Numbered from the stretch's first letter, positions 10,097-20,979 are shown. The stretch is 24,711 bases of DNA from Priapulus caudatus (GCF_000485595.1 NW_014577995.1:92084-116794); one strand, 5' to 3'. The notes: generated by a model from the letters alone, not told the origin. Numbers and translations are program-made.

Positions 10097-11015
10097 AACC
10101 TAATAACGAAGACGGTTTTTTTTAATAGCTGTTAGTGGAAAACCATTAACAGATGATATATTTCACTATAAAAGTACAACAAATTTATACATACAATGGT
10201 GTAATTGTAATTTCAGCACTCAAACGGCCGAAATACACAGAAATATGATTGGGCTATAGTGCGCAAAACAAGTACTCTTAAGATTGATATTATATTGCAT
10301 AACATTTCATAATACAAGTGATTATGTGACACGAGACAAGGTGTGGACGGAATTCTATATAAACCAGGGACAAATAGAGTATCCTTCTGTCCAGAAAAAT
10401 GACAACAGTGAACCCACTTGACATCTATATTTAAATGAGCTGTGGTTTTTGCTTATAACACTATCTTTAATATAAACGAAGACAAAGATCCTTACTTTCT
10501 TAAGAATTCCCATGATTTACGGATGTTTCTGTGACCGTACCAAATAATTTTAAAAATTAGTATATAAACAGAAGCCTACACATACGTATATCGTAAAGCC
10601 ATACATGGTTTGTATAGTGCAATTTGACAGCAGGGTATAAAATCATTTACTAGCTTGGACTTGATCCACTATCATTACTTCAATTATGTCGACGTGGGTA
10701 TATATAGGTGAGCATTATTTCCAACGTCCACACACACTGCTTTACTGATATAAATTATTTTTTGATAGATACAATGATAAAAGTGTATAATGTAAAGAAT
10801 TCCTGCAATTAACACACATACATCTAGGTTCATTATGATTGGCTGCAGTAATCACGTGGTTGCTCCTAAAGTCAGCCTAATATAACCACATTCCAAGGAG
10901 TAGGGAAACCGACGATGAATAATGCGAAACTCGGTACACAACAGACACAGAAAACAACGTCAAAGTAACAACACGATACCATCATGATGGCTTATAGCTT
11001 GCTTCATCACCATGA

Positions 11016-11225
11016 TAAATGTTACAATAAAGCTTATTTGTAAAACTATTGGAATGGTAAAGCGGTGGCTGGGCCTCAAAAACACGAGGAATGTCACAAT
11101 AAAACTCATTTATAAAACTTGGGACGGTAAAATGATGGACTGGCCTTAAAAACACGATGAATGTCACAATAAAACTTGGGACGGCAAAATGCTGGACTGG
11201 CCTTAAAAACACGATGAATGTTTCA
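11016..11225. repeat. 70/57-bp tandem repeat
   Basis: Three and a part copies of a unit containing GGACGGTAAAATGATGGACTGG and TTAAAAACACGATGAATGT-type sequence. The AACACG landmarks at 11081, 11151 and 11208 show spacing 70 then 57, the last copy lacking 13 bp. In one frame of the minus strand it reads as a repeated peptide, but no gene context supports translation. Confidence 0.8.
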
Positions 11226-11709
11226 ATGATAGCTGCCCACGGAGACGTGTGGAATGTTACAAGAAATACTGGTCACACAGAGATGTGAAATAGATTCAGG
11301 GAGCTGCCTTTGTAGACAAATGCAATTTTATATGGATAGCTGCACTTACAGACATGCTAGGACCCTTAGATAGACTGACAACTGTGTAGGGAGATATATA
11401 TATATAGTATAGCTGTGTCAATCCTGGGTCCCTACACTCCAAACTACTGCATATAGTAACATTATCTGTAGAGAGAACATAGATGTTACCTGCCATTTTG
11501 ACACTAGCTGGCACACCTAAGCAAATATCATGAGATGCCGCATTGTTCATCTTACAGAGGCTTGTATACAATGCAGTGAACTATTAATGGAGCTATTTGG
11601 CATCAATTAGGGGCCTAGTCAGCCGCCATCTAAGCTACTTTCACTTATAACTATAATCTCTATGTTCACTCGTATCGTTTGTGGCACTTCCAGCTTGTTC
11701 CCTGCACGT

Positions 11710-11838
11710 CTAATATCGATCCGTAGACATAGTTCCCAGCTCTTGCTCTTCCAGATAGCGTGCTTCTTCCCACTCCTGTAACTTTTCGCTGTCCTTGACA
11801 TGGGCATAGTTCGCTGCCAAGCAGATCATATAATGAAT
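11710..11838 (-). CDS. M6: Alternative last exon of the M6/PLP-family gene
   Basis: A 43-codon terminal exon after the strong acceptor TCTGATTTCAG (reverse strand), phase 0 exactly like the 13399-13515 exon. It encodes IHYMICLAANYAHVKDSEKL and continues as an acidic tail (WEEARYLEEQE) ending MSTDRY and TAG at 11710-11712. It is homologous to the other last exon (shared pattern ICxxANxxxxK) and closer to the usual insect-type M6 ending (HYLMCLSANYAH). Spliced to exon 13876-13941 it completes TM4 and supplies a different cytoplasmic tail. It is about 1.56 kb farther from the promoter than the proximal version, so choice between them would need alternative splicing or alternative polyadenylation. 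Confidence 0.88.
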   Translation of the reverse strand: MHYMICLAANYAHVKDSEKLQEWEEARYLEEQELGTMSTDRY

Positions 11839-13398
11839 CTGAAATCAGAAGTGACAAAATTGTGAAAGAATATGAATATTATTATCTTCAGTTTTGAACT
11901 GAGCACAAATTTGAATATTTTTCTCCCAGACAGAGAATTTATATATAATGTAGAGTAAGACAAGCACGCTTGAAAATATAATAAAAATTTCAATATGAAC
12001 AAATTCATTATGATCTAAACACAAAGCTTTCTGAATACTCACTCATTACCTCATCGTAACAGGAGATGTCACAACTGTGAACAAGTCATTAGGTAGAGAT
12101 TTGACATACATGCTCGTGCGTGCACGTTAATATCACACCACGACACAGTATGTCATGAAATCAGAGCTTTGCATCCATGCACGTGATAAACAAAATATAC
12201 AAACACATGCCTGTACTGAATGCTAATTGTTACAGAAACGTCGAAACAGAAGAGTTGTTTAAGAAGAAGCATTCTTAAATACATGCAGTGAAAAAGATAT
12301 TGTGGCTGTAGTCTTGTTAATGTATTACGTCATTGGTGCTACCTGATATCCTGTGATCTAATAAAAAAGTAGTGTTATAACAACCATTTATGATAATTAG
12401 TGATGTAGCCTGGCTTCTTCACGGTATCTCGCGGTGGGAAACTATGAGAGTGAATGGGATATGCCGGATAATTTAAATTAGCGTTTCGTCATAATCACAC
12501 ATACAGGCAATTTTGTCATTGATTACCTTTTATTAACAGTGATTAAAATTACTGCCGATATAAAAATAATTAAACATTAAATAATCGTCACAAATTTTTG
12601 CATGTACTATACACAGATTATATATAATTAGCAGCCTATATTCGGTACTGCAATGACGTAAAACGGAGACAACAAAGGGTCACCTAAAAGTCATTTGGCT
12701 ACAAGCTATGACAAAATAAAAGCATATTCACATTGCTAAAATTGAGTAATCAAACAGTGACTGCATATATCTACAGAGACCCTGTTATTGTTAATCAGAT
12801 ACCATGTCGCAAAACAATGACCAATAGCTGACACTGTTCTACTTTCGATTTCGATTACAAGGCTACACTTACAAGAACGATTGCTAAAAGTGTCCGCAGC
12901 ATTATCTGTTTCACATGTTACCTACAACAGTGCCGAGAAATGGCACGAGTAACAAGTAATCATTTTAATAATCACTGTGTTATACACTGGGTGAGCTTGA
13001 TTCCTACTCATGAAATGCACCTCTGAATTTTGTTATTGGTTGCACATACAATTTGCATGCATTAAATCAATCAATGCAACACTTAATAAAACGATTTAGC
13101 ATGCTTCAATCTTCTGAAATGGTATTTGAAACAATTAGAAATTGTGGCCTTTCGCACTCAATGTTATCACGGGGTTTAAAATAGAAAAAGCAATAGGCCA
13201 TAGCTGAAAAAAAAGCTGTCAGACCTTATCATAAAAAGTGACATCTACCATTTGACCCACACACCATTTACTCTTGACTTCTACATTCATACTTATCCCA
13301 TATCTTCTCAACACATGTCCCGAGTGGGGAAAATAGAAGCCCATTCCCTTCTTGAGATATCGTGGACGATGGATGCCATGCCAGCACCCCCCAGTGGC
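11839..13398 (-). other. Interval between the two M6 last exons
   Basis: AT-rich, no other exon recognised. For the short transcript it must contain a 3' UTR and polyadenylation site; the reverse complement of AATAAA lies at 12529-12534, about 865 bases beyond the proximal stop. For the long transcript it is intron. Confidence 0.6.
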
Positions 13399-15029
13399 CT
13401 AACTGATCGTCTCCATCGAGTGTTCGTCAATGTACTTGAGGTCGTCCAGCTCTTGCATCTTCTGCACAGTCTTGATGCGCGTCATGTTCGCCGTGATGCA
13501 TATTACGAAGGTGACCTACAACGAGAAACGTCACGCTTGTGCAGCGTCTCACTAACCTATGCATGCATGCTGTTAGTGCAGGGCAGGAAAGAAGGCATGG
13601 CCGTGCGTGCCACAAGTGGTGGTGCCACAGAGGCAGAATAGTAACATTGGTGCTGCATAGAGGTGCAATAGAAATGGAGGCAACATATAAAAGAGAGTAA
13701 AGTGATCATAATGAATCTATCTATAATTCTACACTCATGCATCACGCGATTATCTCAACCATGCATCTAACCGGGATGCTTCGTGCGCTCGTGTCTACGA
13801 TCAGAAATGCAGAAGAAGTAAAAACTGAAGCCTATCCGAAGAAAGCTTGACGTAAGATGCGAGGCGGCGACTTACGAGGCTGAGCAGCACAACCAGGGAC
13901 GAGACGTATGCAACAATGTAGAGACCATAGAGCTCATCCGACTGTCAACACAAGACAAACGCATTAATCGCGCAAACGTAAATATACCTTCTCCTAGCAC
14001 AGAAATCACCTGTGTCGCTTATCGTCACTATAACACCTGAACTGAATGTGAATAAGATCAACCGATGCAGCACAAATTATCGCTCAGCTCAAAAGTGTGC
14101 TATTGTTAACTTAAGTTCTATTTGTAAAGAGTGCAAAACAATGGCACTCAAGAAGGAATAGGTAGTCTTTGATACCTGTCTAATATTCCCTTTAACGAAG
14201 CTTAATTATTAATAATTAATTGCAAGTTAGATTACCAATACCTTCTCGCAGAAGTTCTGTAGATTTTGATCGCACACGTTCATTCTACCCTTAGTAAACA
14301 TTCGGAACATGTAATCTGTGAATACCAAATGTATCACTGTTTATAAATACATTACACTCATACAATGTTACAAAAAAGTATGCATAACATAAACACTGCC
14401 TGATAAATTACATGTAGTACCTGTAGTATGTTGTTATCTATCGCAGTTAGTATTTGGCCTATCTCTCATTTACTATTCTGCATGACATCAAATAGAAATA
14501 AATTTTTGACCATTACTCACGGAACTGCGTTAGGTCGAGGCATCCGGGTCTGACTTCTGGATCTTGTTTGCAGAAGCCCCAGAAGATGAGGAATAGGGAC
14601 ATGTTCAGACACATCCATGACGTGATCATCAGCCAGCAAATAGTCATAATGTACGAGACGACCATGAACTAAATAAAGAGAGACGATTGCAAGTTTGAGA
14701 CTTAAACATACGTTATTATTCCTGTGACATTTGCAAGGACACAGCACAGTAACTTCACACTTACAAAGCTGAGGCAGCAGCGGCCCCCAGTGCGTGATTT
14801 GGAACCTTTGTAGACAGCATCTCTAGTCGAGCCGGTTGCAAGAAATCCAAGCAGCAGCAGCACGAACCCCATGAGACCCATCCCGCAACCAATTGCAAGC
14901 ATGACAAACTTCAGCACATCGACCCTATACAGAAGTAAGAGTAGAGGGAAACATCAGTGGCAACATCATGTGTCAAGTTAGGCAAGCAACAGAAAAGATG
15001 TTATGATAAGTAGATAAATAAATAAATAG

Positions 15030-15088
<59 letters not shown>

Positions 15089-15312
15089 TAGATATATACA
15101 TATATATAATATATATATATTAATCAGAAATCTTCCCTGTCAGAGAACAAAAGCAACCCACCACGACACTCTACTGCCAAATTGCTGATATGCAAGGCCC
15201 ATTGTCCCATCGACAGCTGCATACATTGTTCCCAGGAAGACAGCAACTCCAATGATACACATGATGGTTGCTATGAGCGACGCAAACGGAGTCCGCGTGA
15301 TGCAAGATTCAG
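13399..15312 (-). CDS. M6: Proteolipid protein, PLP/DM20/M6 family, proximal last exon isoform
   Basis: Four-transmembrane membrane proteolipid related to vertebrate PLP1, GPM6A/GPM6B and insect M6, acting at the plasma membrane. Exons in transcript order: 15162-15312, 14765-14924, 14521-14668, 14242-14315, 13876-13941, 13399-13515, with phases agreeing at every junction and a TAG at 13399-13401. The family blocks are clear: TPFASLIATIMCIIGV in TM1, LLLLGFLATGSTRDAVYKG after TM2, IFWGFCKQDPEVRPGCLDLT after TM3, then an extracellular loop with VCDQNLQNFCEK, TM4, and tail NMTRIKTVQKMQELDDLKY. The paired cysteines of the second extracellular loop are present. Known length is about 238 residues. 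The first exon (start codon, usually only a few residues) was not found upstream of 15312. Function beyond membrane proteolipid is not shown by the sequence. Confidence 0.92.
15012..15120. repeat. (TA)n microsatellite with duplicated flanks
   Basis: A long TA run at about 15040-15078, flanked on both sides by the same AAATAAATAAATAGATATA block. It sits in the M6 intron between 14924 and 15162. Confidence 0.95.
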
Positions 15313-15511
15313 CTAAAAAAGGTAAATATTTATGCGTTCAGATTCAGTAATGTGATAAAGCTAAAGCTTTAGTAAGGTGTGCAGTTGAAGTAGATACAAT
15401 AATGTAACCCAACACAAGAGTACTCGCTGCTTTTGTGTTTGCTTACATTATCTGATTGTATCTAAGCAAGACCACTGGCAGCAGGATTAGGTATATCCCC
15501 AACACACTCAC

Positions 15512-16040
15512 GTTACAGCACACACATATACATATAACAACATGGTATCTAACTGGCTGCCAATCTTTGCACAACTCCCCATTTTTAATCAGCTACAACT
15601 CCGGTGTTACTGCAGCTGACGCCACTTTCCAACTATCATTGGAATTGCGGAAGAGTGTTTAACAAAAACTATACCAGCGATTTTTTTAAAATTGGCCCAC
15701 GAAAATGTACTCAAATCACAGAAATTCCTCAAATCTCCGTAACAATAAACTTTCTGCAACCAATTAGTGCAGCCGCCAGCGGTTGCTCGTGCCTGTCTCT
15801 GCACTTGTATTAACATTTGAGGAATTTCTGATTTAAGTGCATTTTGGCAGGCTGATTGTCAAAAGTAGCTAATGTAACTTAGTCTTCCATGATTCAAACG
15901 ACAGTTGGAAAGTGGTGTCACATGCAGGAACACCGAGGTGTAGATGATTGGAAATGGTGAGTTGGACAAAGCTCGGCAGTGAGTTAGATGCCATGTCGCT
16001 ATATATATATATATATATATATATAAGTGCGTGTGCTGTA
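15512..16040. mobile_element. Foldback element upstream of M6 exon
   Basis: Imperfect inverted arms of roughly 145 bp: left about 15512-15655 (CAACATGGTATCTAACTGGC, CGCCACTTTCCAACTATC), right about 15890-16040 (reverse complement containing CGACATGGCATCTAACTC and CCACTTTCCAACTGTC). The centre holds a second inverted pair, AGAAATTCCTCAAAT at about 15720 and ATTTGAGGAATTTCT at about 15815. No coding capacity. A TA microsatellite interrupts the right arm (16001-16024). Confidence 0.75.
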
Positions 16041-16291
16041 GCCTGGGGGGGCAGACAGGTGGAGTGAGCAGAACAGGTAACAAGTGCCGCAGAGCGACAG
16101 CGCTCAACTGACGTGTACTGAAGCCGGGTATTCTTCTGATAAACTCACTGGCAACCTTATCAAGTGCACCCTCCCGCCACCGCGTTGATAGGCTTTGCTA
16201 TACCGGTAGTACAGTAATAAAGATATAGCTGTGTAAATTTAATGACTTCGCTATATTAACGTTATCATGAATATGCGTCGAGCGCGAGCGT

Positions 16292-16344
16292 AGTGGTGGT
16301 GGTGGGAGAAGGGCGGGTGGAGGGGAGGGGGAGGGGGGAAGGGG
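16292..16344 (+). other. G-rich tract, potential G-quadruplex
   Basis: At least six runs of three or more G separated by one to four bases on the + strand, directly abutting the left end of a dispersed repeat copy. Confidence 0.7.
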
Positions 16345-16950
16345 CTCTAATAGAAGAAGCAGTTCAGTCCTTTGTTAACAGTCAACAAATCCATGTTTAA
16401 CCCTCCTCTTGATGGTCAAAAGGTTATCAGACACTTACTCTTCGCACGTCAGCAGAAAGTAGATTTCATGGTCCTTTCAATAAAGTGATAAAAACGGTAG
16501 GTCAGCGCTGAAACAAAAAAGTTTTGCACTTGGTCCGTTAGACCATGTCCTCAGAAAATGTCTGATATCTGACCTTTCCCCCACTGCCCTTTGACCTGTG
16601 ACGTCCAATTTCGCACTGGTGATGGGTTTCCTCCCCATCACACTATACATCGAATATTAAGAGCGTAGGTCGAGCCGTTAATATTTGTGTTGCAATTCCG
16701 TATTTCCTCCTATACCTTAAGTTAAGGGGGAAACATTCCCCCTCCATTGACACATCTCGACCTTTGACCCTTCACACCCAAATTCGACATCCTGAGTCCT
16801 TTTCGCGATCCCCCCCGACGTCCCAAATATCAAGACCGTACGTCGAGCGGTTAAGATTTGTGCCCAACTGTTGACGGACGAACGCACGCACGCACGCACG
16901 GACAATCATGCGATTCTACAAGCTGCGTCTGACTTCGTCAGCTGAGCTAA
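16341..16950. mobile_element. Dispersed repeat of about 620 bp, copy 1
   Basis: Starts GGGGCTCTAATAG and ends in a short palindrome before GAGCTAA (TCTGACTTCGTCAGCTGAGC). Direct-orientation homologue of 18792-19430 over its whole length, with many substitutions. Contains a short ACGC/ACGG microsatellite near the right end and TGACCT-type motifs. No open frame is conserved between copies, so it is non-coding and non-autonomous, class not determined. Confidence 0.88.
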
Positions 16951-17506
16951 TAACAAATACAGCATTCCAATTTAAACTGTTATAACTTCTACTTCTAGGT
17001 TTAAATGCTATTTAAAATAGAAGTATTGTTTAAACTTGGAAGGTGAGCCCTGGCGTGTTGACGGTGGGATTTAGGCATGTTTATTTTTTATTCAAATATT
17101 AATGGTACTTTTACCGTGTATGTTTTAGTTTTACTTGTCACGAAGCCTGACAGTCAATCTCATCGGTGCAAATCCACTTTAGGCACCTTAGGTATCACAA
17201 AGTGATGCACAGATTTTTGTGTATCATCAACTGATGCACAGGCACTTGGAACGTCTCAATAAAAAAAATTAATGTAAATAAACACGAAATGTACCAAAGT
17301 CTTAATGTTTCTCTACTCTATTTCGCCTATAATCACCTGTAAATGCAGGTCAAATGCTCATCTGCAACACACAAGTACACCGCACGCCCGCCCTGTGCTG
17401 CGTGTACAAACAACATGAATAAGAGAGCAGGTAGGAAAGCGTGATCGCGAAATTCGCTCGATGCTTGCTTCATTTCACACGATCACAGAACGAAAACACA
17501 TCCAAC

Positions 17507-17695
17507 CAGTGAAAAAAATACACGGGGGCTCGGGGCGATTTAGCCCCCGAAATGCTAAAAAGAGCCCCGGAAATGCCAAAAAAATCCCCCGTAAATTTGC
17601 ATAGAGTTCAATGCAAACCAAATTTTAGAGTGCTATTTTTATGCACGCGAGTTTGAAAAGTAGCCCCCGAAAAATAAATTATATTTTTTTCCCTG
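17507..17695. mobile_element. hAT-type MITE with 8-bp target duplication
   Basis: A 189-bp insertion with ends CAGTGAAAAAAATA and (reverse complement of the right end) CAGGGAAAAAAATA, flanked by the direct 8-mer CATCCAAC at 17499-17506 and 17696-17703. The homologous right arm of the surrounding inverted repeat (about 18150-18190) has a single CGTCCAAC and no insertion, which gives the empty site. CAGGG-like ends with an 8-bp duplication are typical of the hAT superfamily. Internal CCCCCG/CGGGGG palindromes; no coding capacity. Confidence 0.9.
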
Positions 17696-18791
17696 CATCC
17701 AACAGCTCCCATCTTGGTATCTATGTGAACATAAATGTTCACTTGTTCAAATTATAACTCTGGCCTTTGTTCTTACCTACTCCGCCAGAGATATCTCGTG
17801 AAATCCTGCAGGAAATGTTCTCTCCGTGAAAATGTAAAGAGGACGTATCATCGAAAATCCCTAACGGCGCTACTTTCGATCGATCACTGTAGTCGTGTGT
17901 GTGTGTGACGTCATGCCCGCGCGCATTGTGCTTGGCGGGCCTCGAAATGGAGCTCGGAGGCCGGCAGCAGCTCATCCCGGCATGCAATGCGCTCCATTAC
18001 TCGCTGTATAAACAGAATCTCGTCCTCTTTACATTTTCACGGGAAAAACATTTCTGCAGGATTTCACGAGATATCTCTGGCGGGAGTAGGTAATGAACAA
18101 AGGCCAGAGTTATAATTCGAACAAGTGAACATTTATGTACACATAGATACCAAGATGGGAGCTGTTGGACGTGTTTTCGTGCTGTGATCGTGTGAAATGA
18201 AGCGAGCGTCGAGCGAATTTCGCGATCACGCTTTCCTACCTGCTCTCCTACCTTCTCTCTTATGTTGTTTGTGCACGCAGCACAGGGCCACAGGCACTTA
18301 AAGCGTTTCAATAAAATATATACGCAGGGGTCGTGTGCTGTGCACGGCGACATGTTAAAATATATAGCAGGTAAGAAAGCGTGCGCCAGAAATTCGCTCA
18401 ACGGTCGCTGCATTTCACATGATTACAACCAGACGTCCCAAGTGTCCCGGTCTCACCGGGATCCTCCCGGTATGAACACCGCTTGCTCCGCGGTGCCCCG
18501 GAATGAAGTCCAGAAGCTCCCGTCGTAACATTTTCAGCGCGTATGAAAATTTACATCAGTAAATTACTAAATTTGCGCGTATGTTGTTGATGTACTTTGA
18601 ATTCAAAGCAAACTATAAAGGCCACAAATGTCAAGCATTAATGCGATGCAATGTGTAATATACTCGTGTATAAGGCAAAAACAAAATATAGGTGTGGTTA
18701 CCGTTTCCCGACTGACCCTATTTATTCGCCAGCGACCCTAAACATTTTTATGTCAACTTTCTTTAAAAGTAAAAAAAAATACTCTCAAAAA

Positions 18792-19430
18792 GGGGCTCTA
18801 ATAGCAAAAGCAGTTCACTCCTTTGTTAACAGTCAACAAATCCATGTTTAAACCCTCCTCTTGAGGGTCAAAAAGGTTATCAGACACTTACTCTTCGCAC
18901 GTCAGTGGAAAGCACATTTCATGGTCCTTTCAATAAAGCCATAAAAATGGTAGGTCACGCTGAAAACAAAAAAGTTTTTCAATCGCTCGGTCACACCATG
19001 TCCTCAGAAAATGTCTAAAATCTGCCCTGTGCCCCATTGACCTTTGACCTGTGACCTCCAATTTCGGCACAGTGATGGCTTTTCCTACCATGATGCTATA
19101 CACCGACTATCACGAGCCTAGGTCGAGCCGTTTAGATTTGTGTCCGCAATTCTGATTTCCTCCCTATACCTTAAGTTAAGGAGGGAATGTTCCCCTTCTT
19201 TTACACCTCTGACCTTTGACCTTTGACCCCCAGCTTCGACATCCCAACTCGTTTTCGGATTACCCCCCCACGTCCCGAATATCGTGACCGTACGTCGAGC
19301 CGTTTAGATTTGTGCCCAACTGTTGACGGACGCACGGACGGACGGACGAACGCTCGAACGGACGGACGGACGCTCGGACGGACGATCATGCGATTCTACA
19401 AGCTGCATCTGACTATGTCAGATGAGCTAA
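18792..19430. mobile_element. Dispersed repeat of about 620 bp, copy 2
   Basis: Same family and orientation as 16341-16950, beginning GGGGCTCTAATAG and ending CTGACTATGTCAGATGAGCTAA. The GGAC/ACGG microsatellite is longer here (19330-19384). Two clusters of direct TGACCT half-sites spaced by one base lie at 19038-19057 and 19210-19229. Confidence 0.88.
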
Positions 19431-19734
19431 AAATAGTGGTGTGTCGCTACAAATACATATCGCAGCCCGCCATAACTTTTTTCCTGTTTTTGCGCACTGC
19501 GAAAAAACGGCGATGGACCATTATCACAAGTGCTCCCTTTCTTGGATTGCTGGCTCCCTTTCTTGGATTTTCTCAACTTGGGACCTCTGTTACAACACAA
19601 ATACTCAACATTCTAACTCCATCTTTGCTGCTAATTGAAGAACAGTGTTCACTTGTTGTAGAAATATTATGTCTTTTATTTTAAATAAACGTGCATTTTT
19701 AAACGTGCACATTTAAATAAAAGTGCATTCTTAA

Positions 19735-19909
19735 ATATATTGGCCCAAGGATAGAGAACATGGGTCCCAATAAAACCAATGTGCCTAACCCTAATCCTAA
19801 CCCTAACCATAACCTATTAGTATTATATTGATATAATATTATATTTATATTGATGTAAATGACATTGGTTTTATTGGGAACCATGTTCTCTATCCTTGAA
19901 CCAATATAT
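19735..19909. mobile_element. Second foldback with telomere-like core
   Basis: Inverted arms of about 47 bp (19735-19782 and 19862-19909; GGATAGAGAACATGG left, CCATGTTCTCTATCC right) around a degenerate CCTAACC-rich core at 19784-19815 and an AT-rich stretch. Different arm sequence from 6856-7218 but the same architecture. Confidence 0.82.
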
Positions 19910-20150
19910 TTTATTGAAACGCTTCAAGTGGCAGTCAAGTGCCTGTGCACAGGGCGGGCGTGCGGTGTACTTGTGTGTTGCATATGAGCATTTGACTGGC
20001 ATTTGCAGGTGAAATAGAGCTAGAGAAACATTAAGACTTTGGTACATTTCGTGTTTATTTACCATTAATTTTTTTTATTGATACGTTCCAAGTGCCTGTG
20101 GCTGTGAACTGATGCACAGACTTTCTGTATATCAAGGAATGATGCAAAAA

Positions 20151-20164
20151 CCCTAACCCTAACT
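20151..20164. repeat. Short telomere-like repeat
   Basis: CCCTAACCCTAACT inside the outer right arm of the large inverted repeat. It falls in a stretch of about 50 bp that has no counterpart in the left arm. Confidence 0.8.
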
Positions 20165-20619
20165 AAGTTAATTTGCCTACCCTAACACACTTCGTGATAC
20201 CTAACTCAGTAAACACTAACTGCCTAAAGGTGCCTAAAGACGTGGATTTGCGCCGTTTACTTACCCATTATGCACAATATATATTACGTCTTCCTCTGAT
20301 AAAATAATGCTTTAAATAAGCTTGATAATTCTGGCTGATTCTCTCAGAAGTGCAACTAAAATTTCACACCTGTTTGAAAACAAACAAAAGCAAAAAGGTG
20401 AGACGTTAACTTCCGTTGTAGCTATGCGTCACGATTAAAGCATAAAGCTTATTATGTTTACGTCTGCATTTATTAGAGTAAAATGATAGTATCCACTGAT
20501 GAAACTTAATTTTTTGGTATTAATATTTTCTTGTGTCATTCTTGAGCATTTTCCAGTGGCATTTTCTCCTTTTTTCTGCCAGGTAAGTTTCCGGTTTACT
20601 GTTTTCGGTTTTTAGAGAT

Positions 20620-20706
20620 TAGACTGGTACTCGCTCCCACCTCTCGGCTTAGTTACTCGATGGGGGTTACCATCGAGTAATTAAGGTGGGAGCGAGTACC
20701 AGTCTA
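20620..20706. repeat. 87-bp near-perfect hairpin
   Basis: Arms TAGACTGGTACTCGCTCCCA... and its complement ending ...GGGAGCGAGTACCAGTCTA. Stem about 37 bp with a small left-arm bulge and a 6-base loop. TA at both tips would fit a Tc1/mariner-type MITE, but a hairpin RNA gene is not excluded. Confidence 0.8.
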
Positions 20707-20979
20707 TATCAGAGATGTACCGGAAACCGGTCCTCCTAAAGACCAGGATGTCTCGAAATGACTCATCGAATATATAATATATTATATATATATATATATA
20801 TCAGGGGTTAATAATGACAAAAGAGTTTGACACGTATTCGGGTACTGATCTCCCTACATTTTGTCGTACGAGTTCGATGTGAATAAAAATAAAAATGTAT
20901 ACAAACATGAGCTTCTTTTCTTCACCGGTCCGGTCCGGGGCGGGAAGCGGGAGGGGAAGGAGCGGGAGTAGCAAAGATC

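Larger units (their letters stand above)
9617..11709. other. Convergent intergenic spacer and 3' UTRs
   Basis: AT-rich, no convincing coding sequence. It must contain the 3' UTR of PLK4 (+ strand; candidate AATAAA at 10091-10096) and that of the longer proteolipid transcript (- strand; only weak ATTAAA-type signals such as at 10129). Degenerate short repeats of CAGGAGTTA type lie at 9655-9780 and a larger tandem repeat at 11016-11225. Confidence 0.6.
17184..20255. repeat. Large nested inverted repeat
   Basis: Left arm 17184-17845 (interrupted by the MITE at 17507-17695). The right arm is in two pieces: 18021-18285 matches the inner part, and about 19945-20255 matches the outer part (CGGTGCAAATCCAC left; GTGGATTTGCGCCG right). 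Between the two right pieces lies inserted DNA including dispersed repeat copy 2, itself flanked by inverted copies of a CACTTxAAGCGTTTCAATAAAA motif (18291 and 19914). A further direct partial copy of the inner arm lies at 18366-18440. Confidence 0.8.

Noticed and set aside
11619-11857. Two other minus-strand open frames overlapping the distal M6 exon
   Set aside because: They are frame shadows; the IHYMICLAANYAH frame is the one matching the proteolipid family and the splice phase.
17739-18413. Open frames on both strands across the inverted repeat
   Set aside because: They mirror each other because of the inverted arms and have no family similarity.
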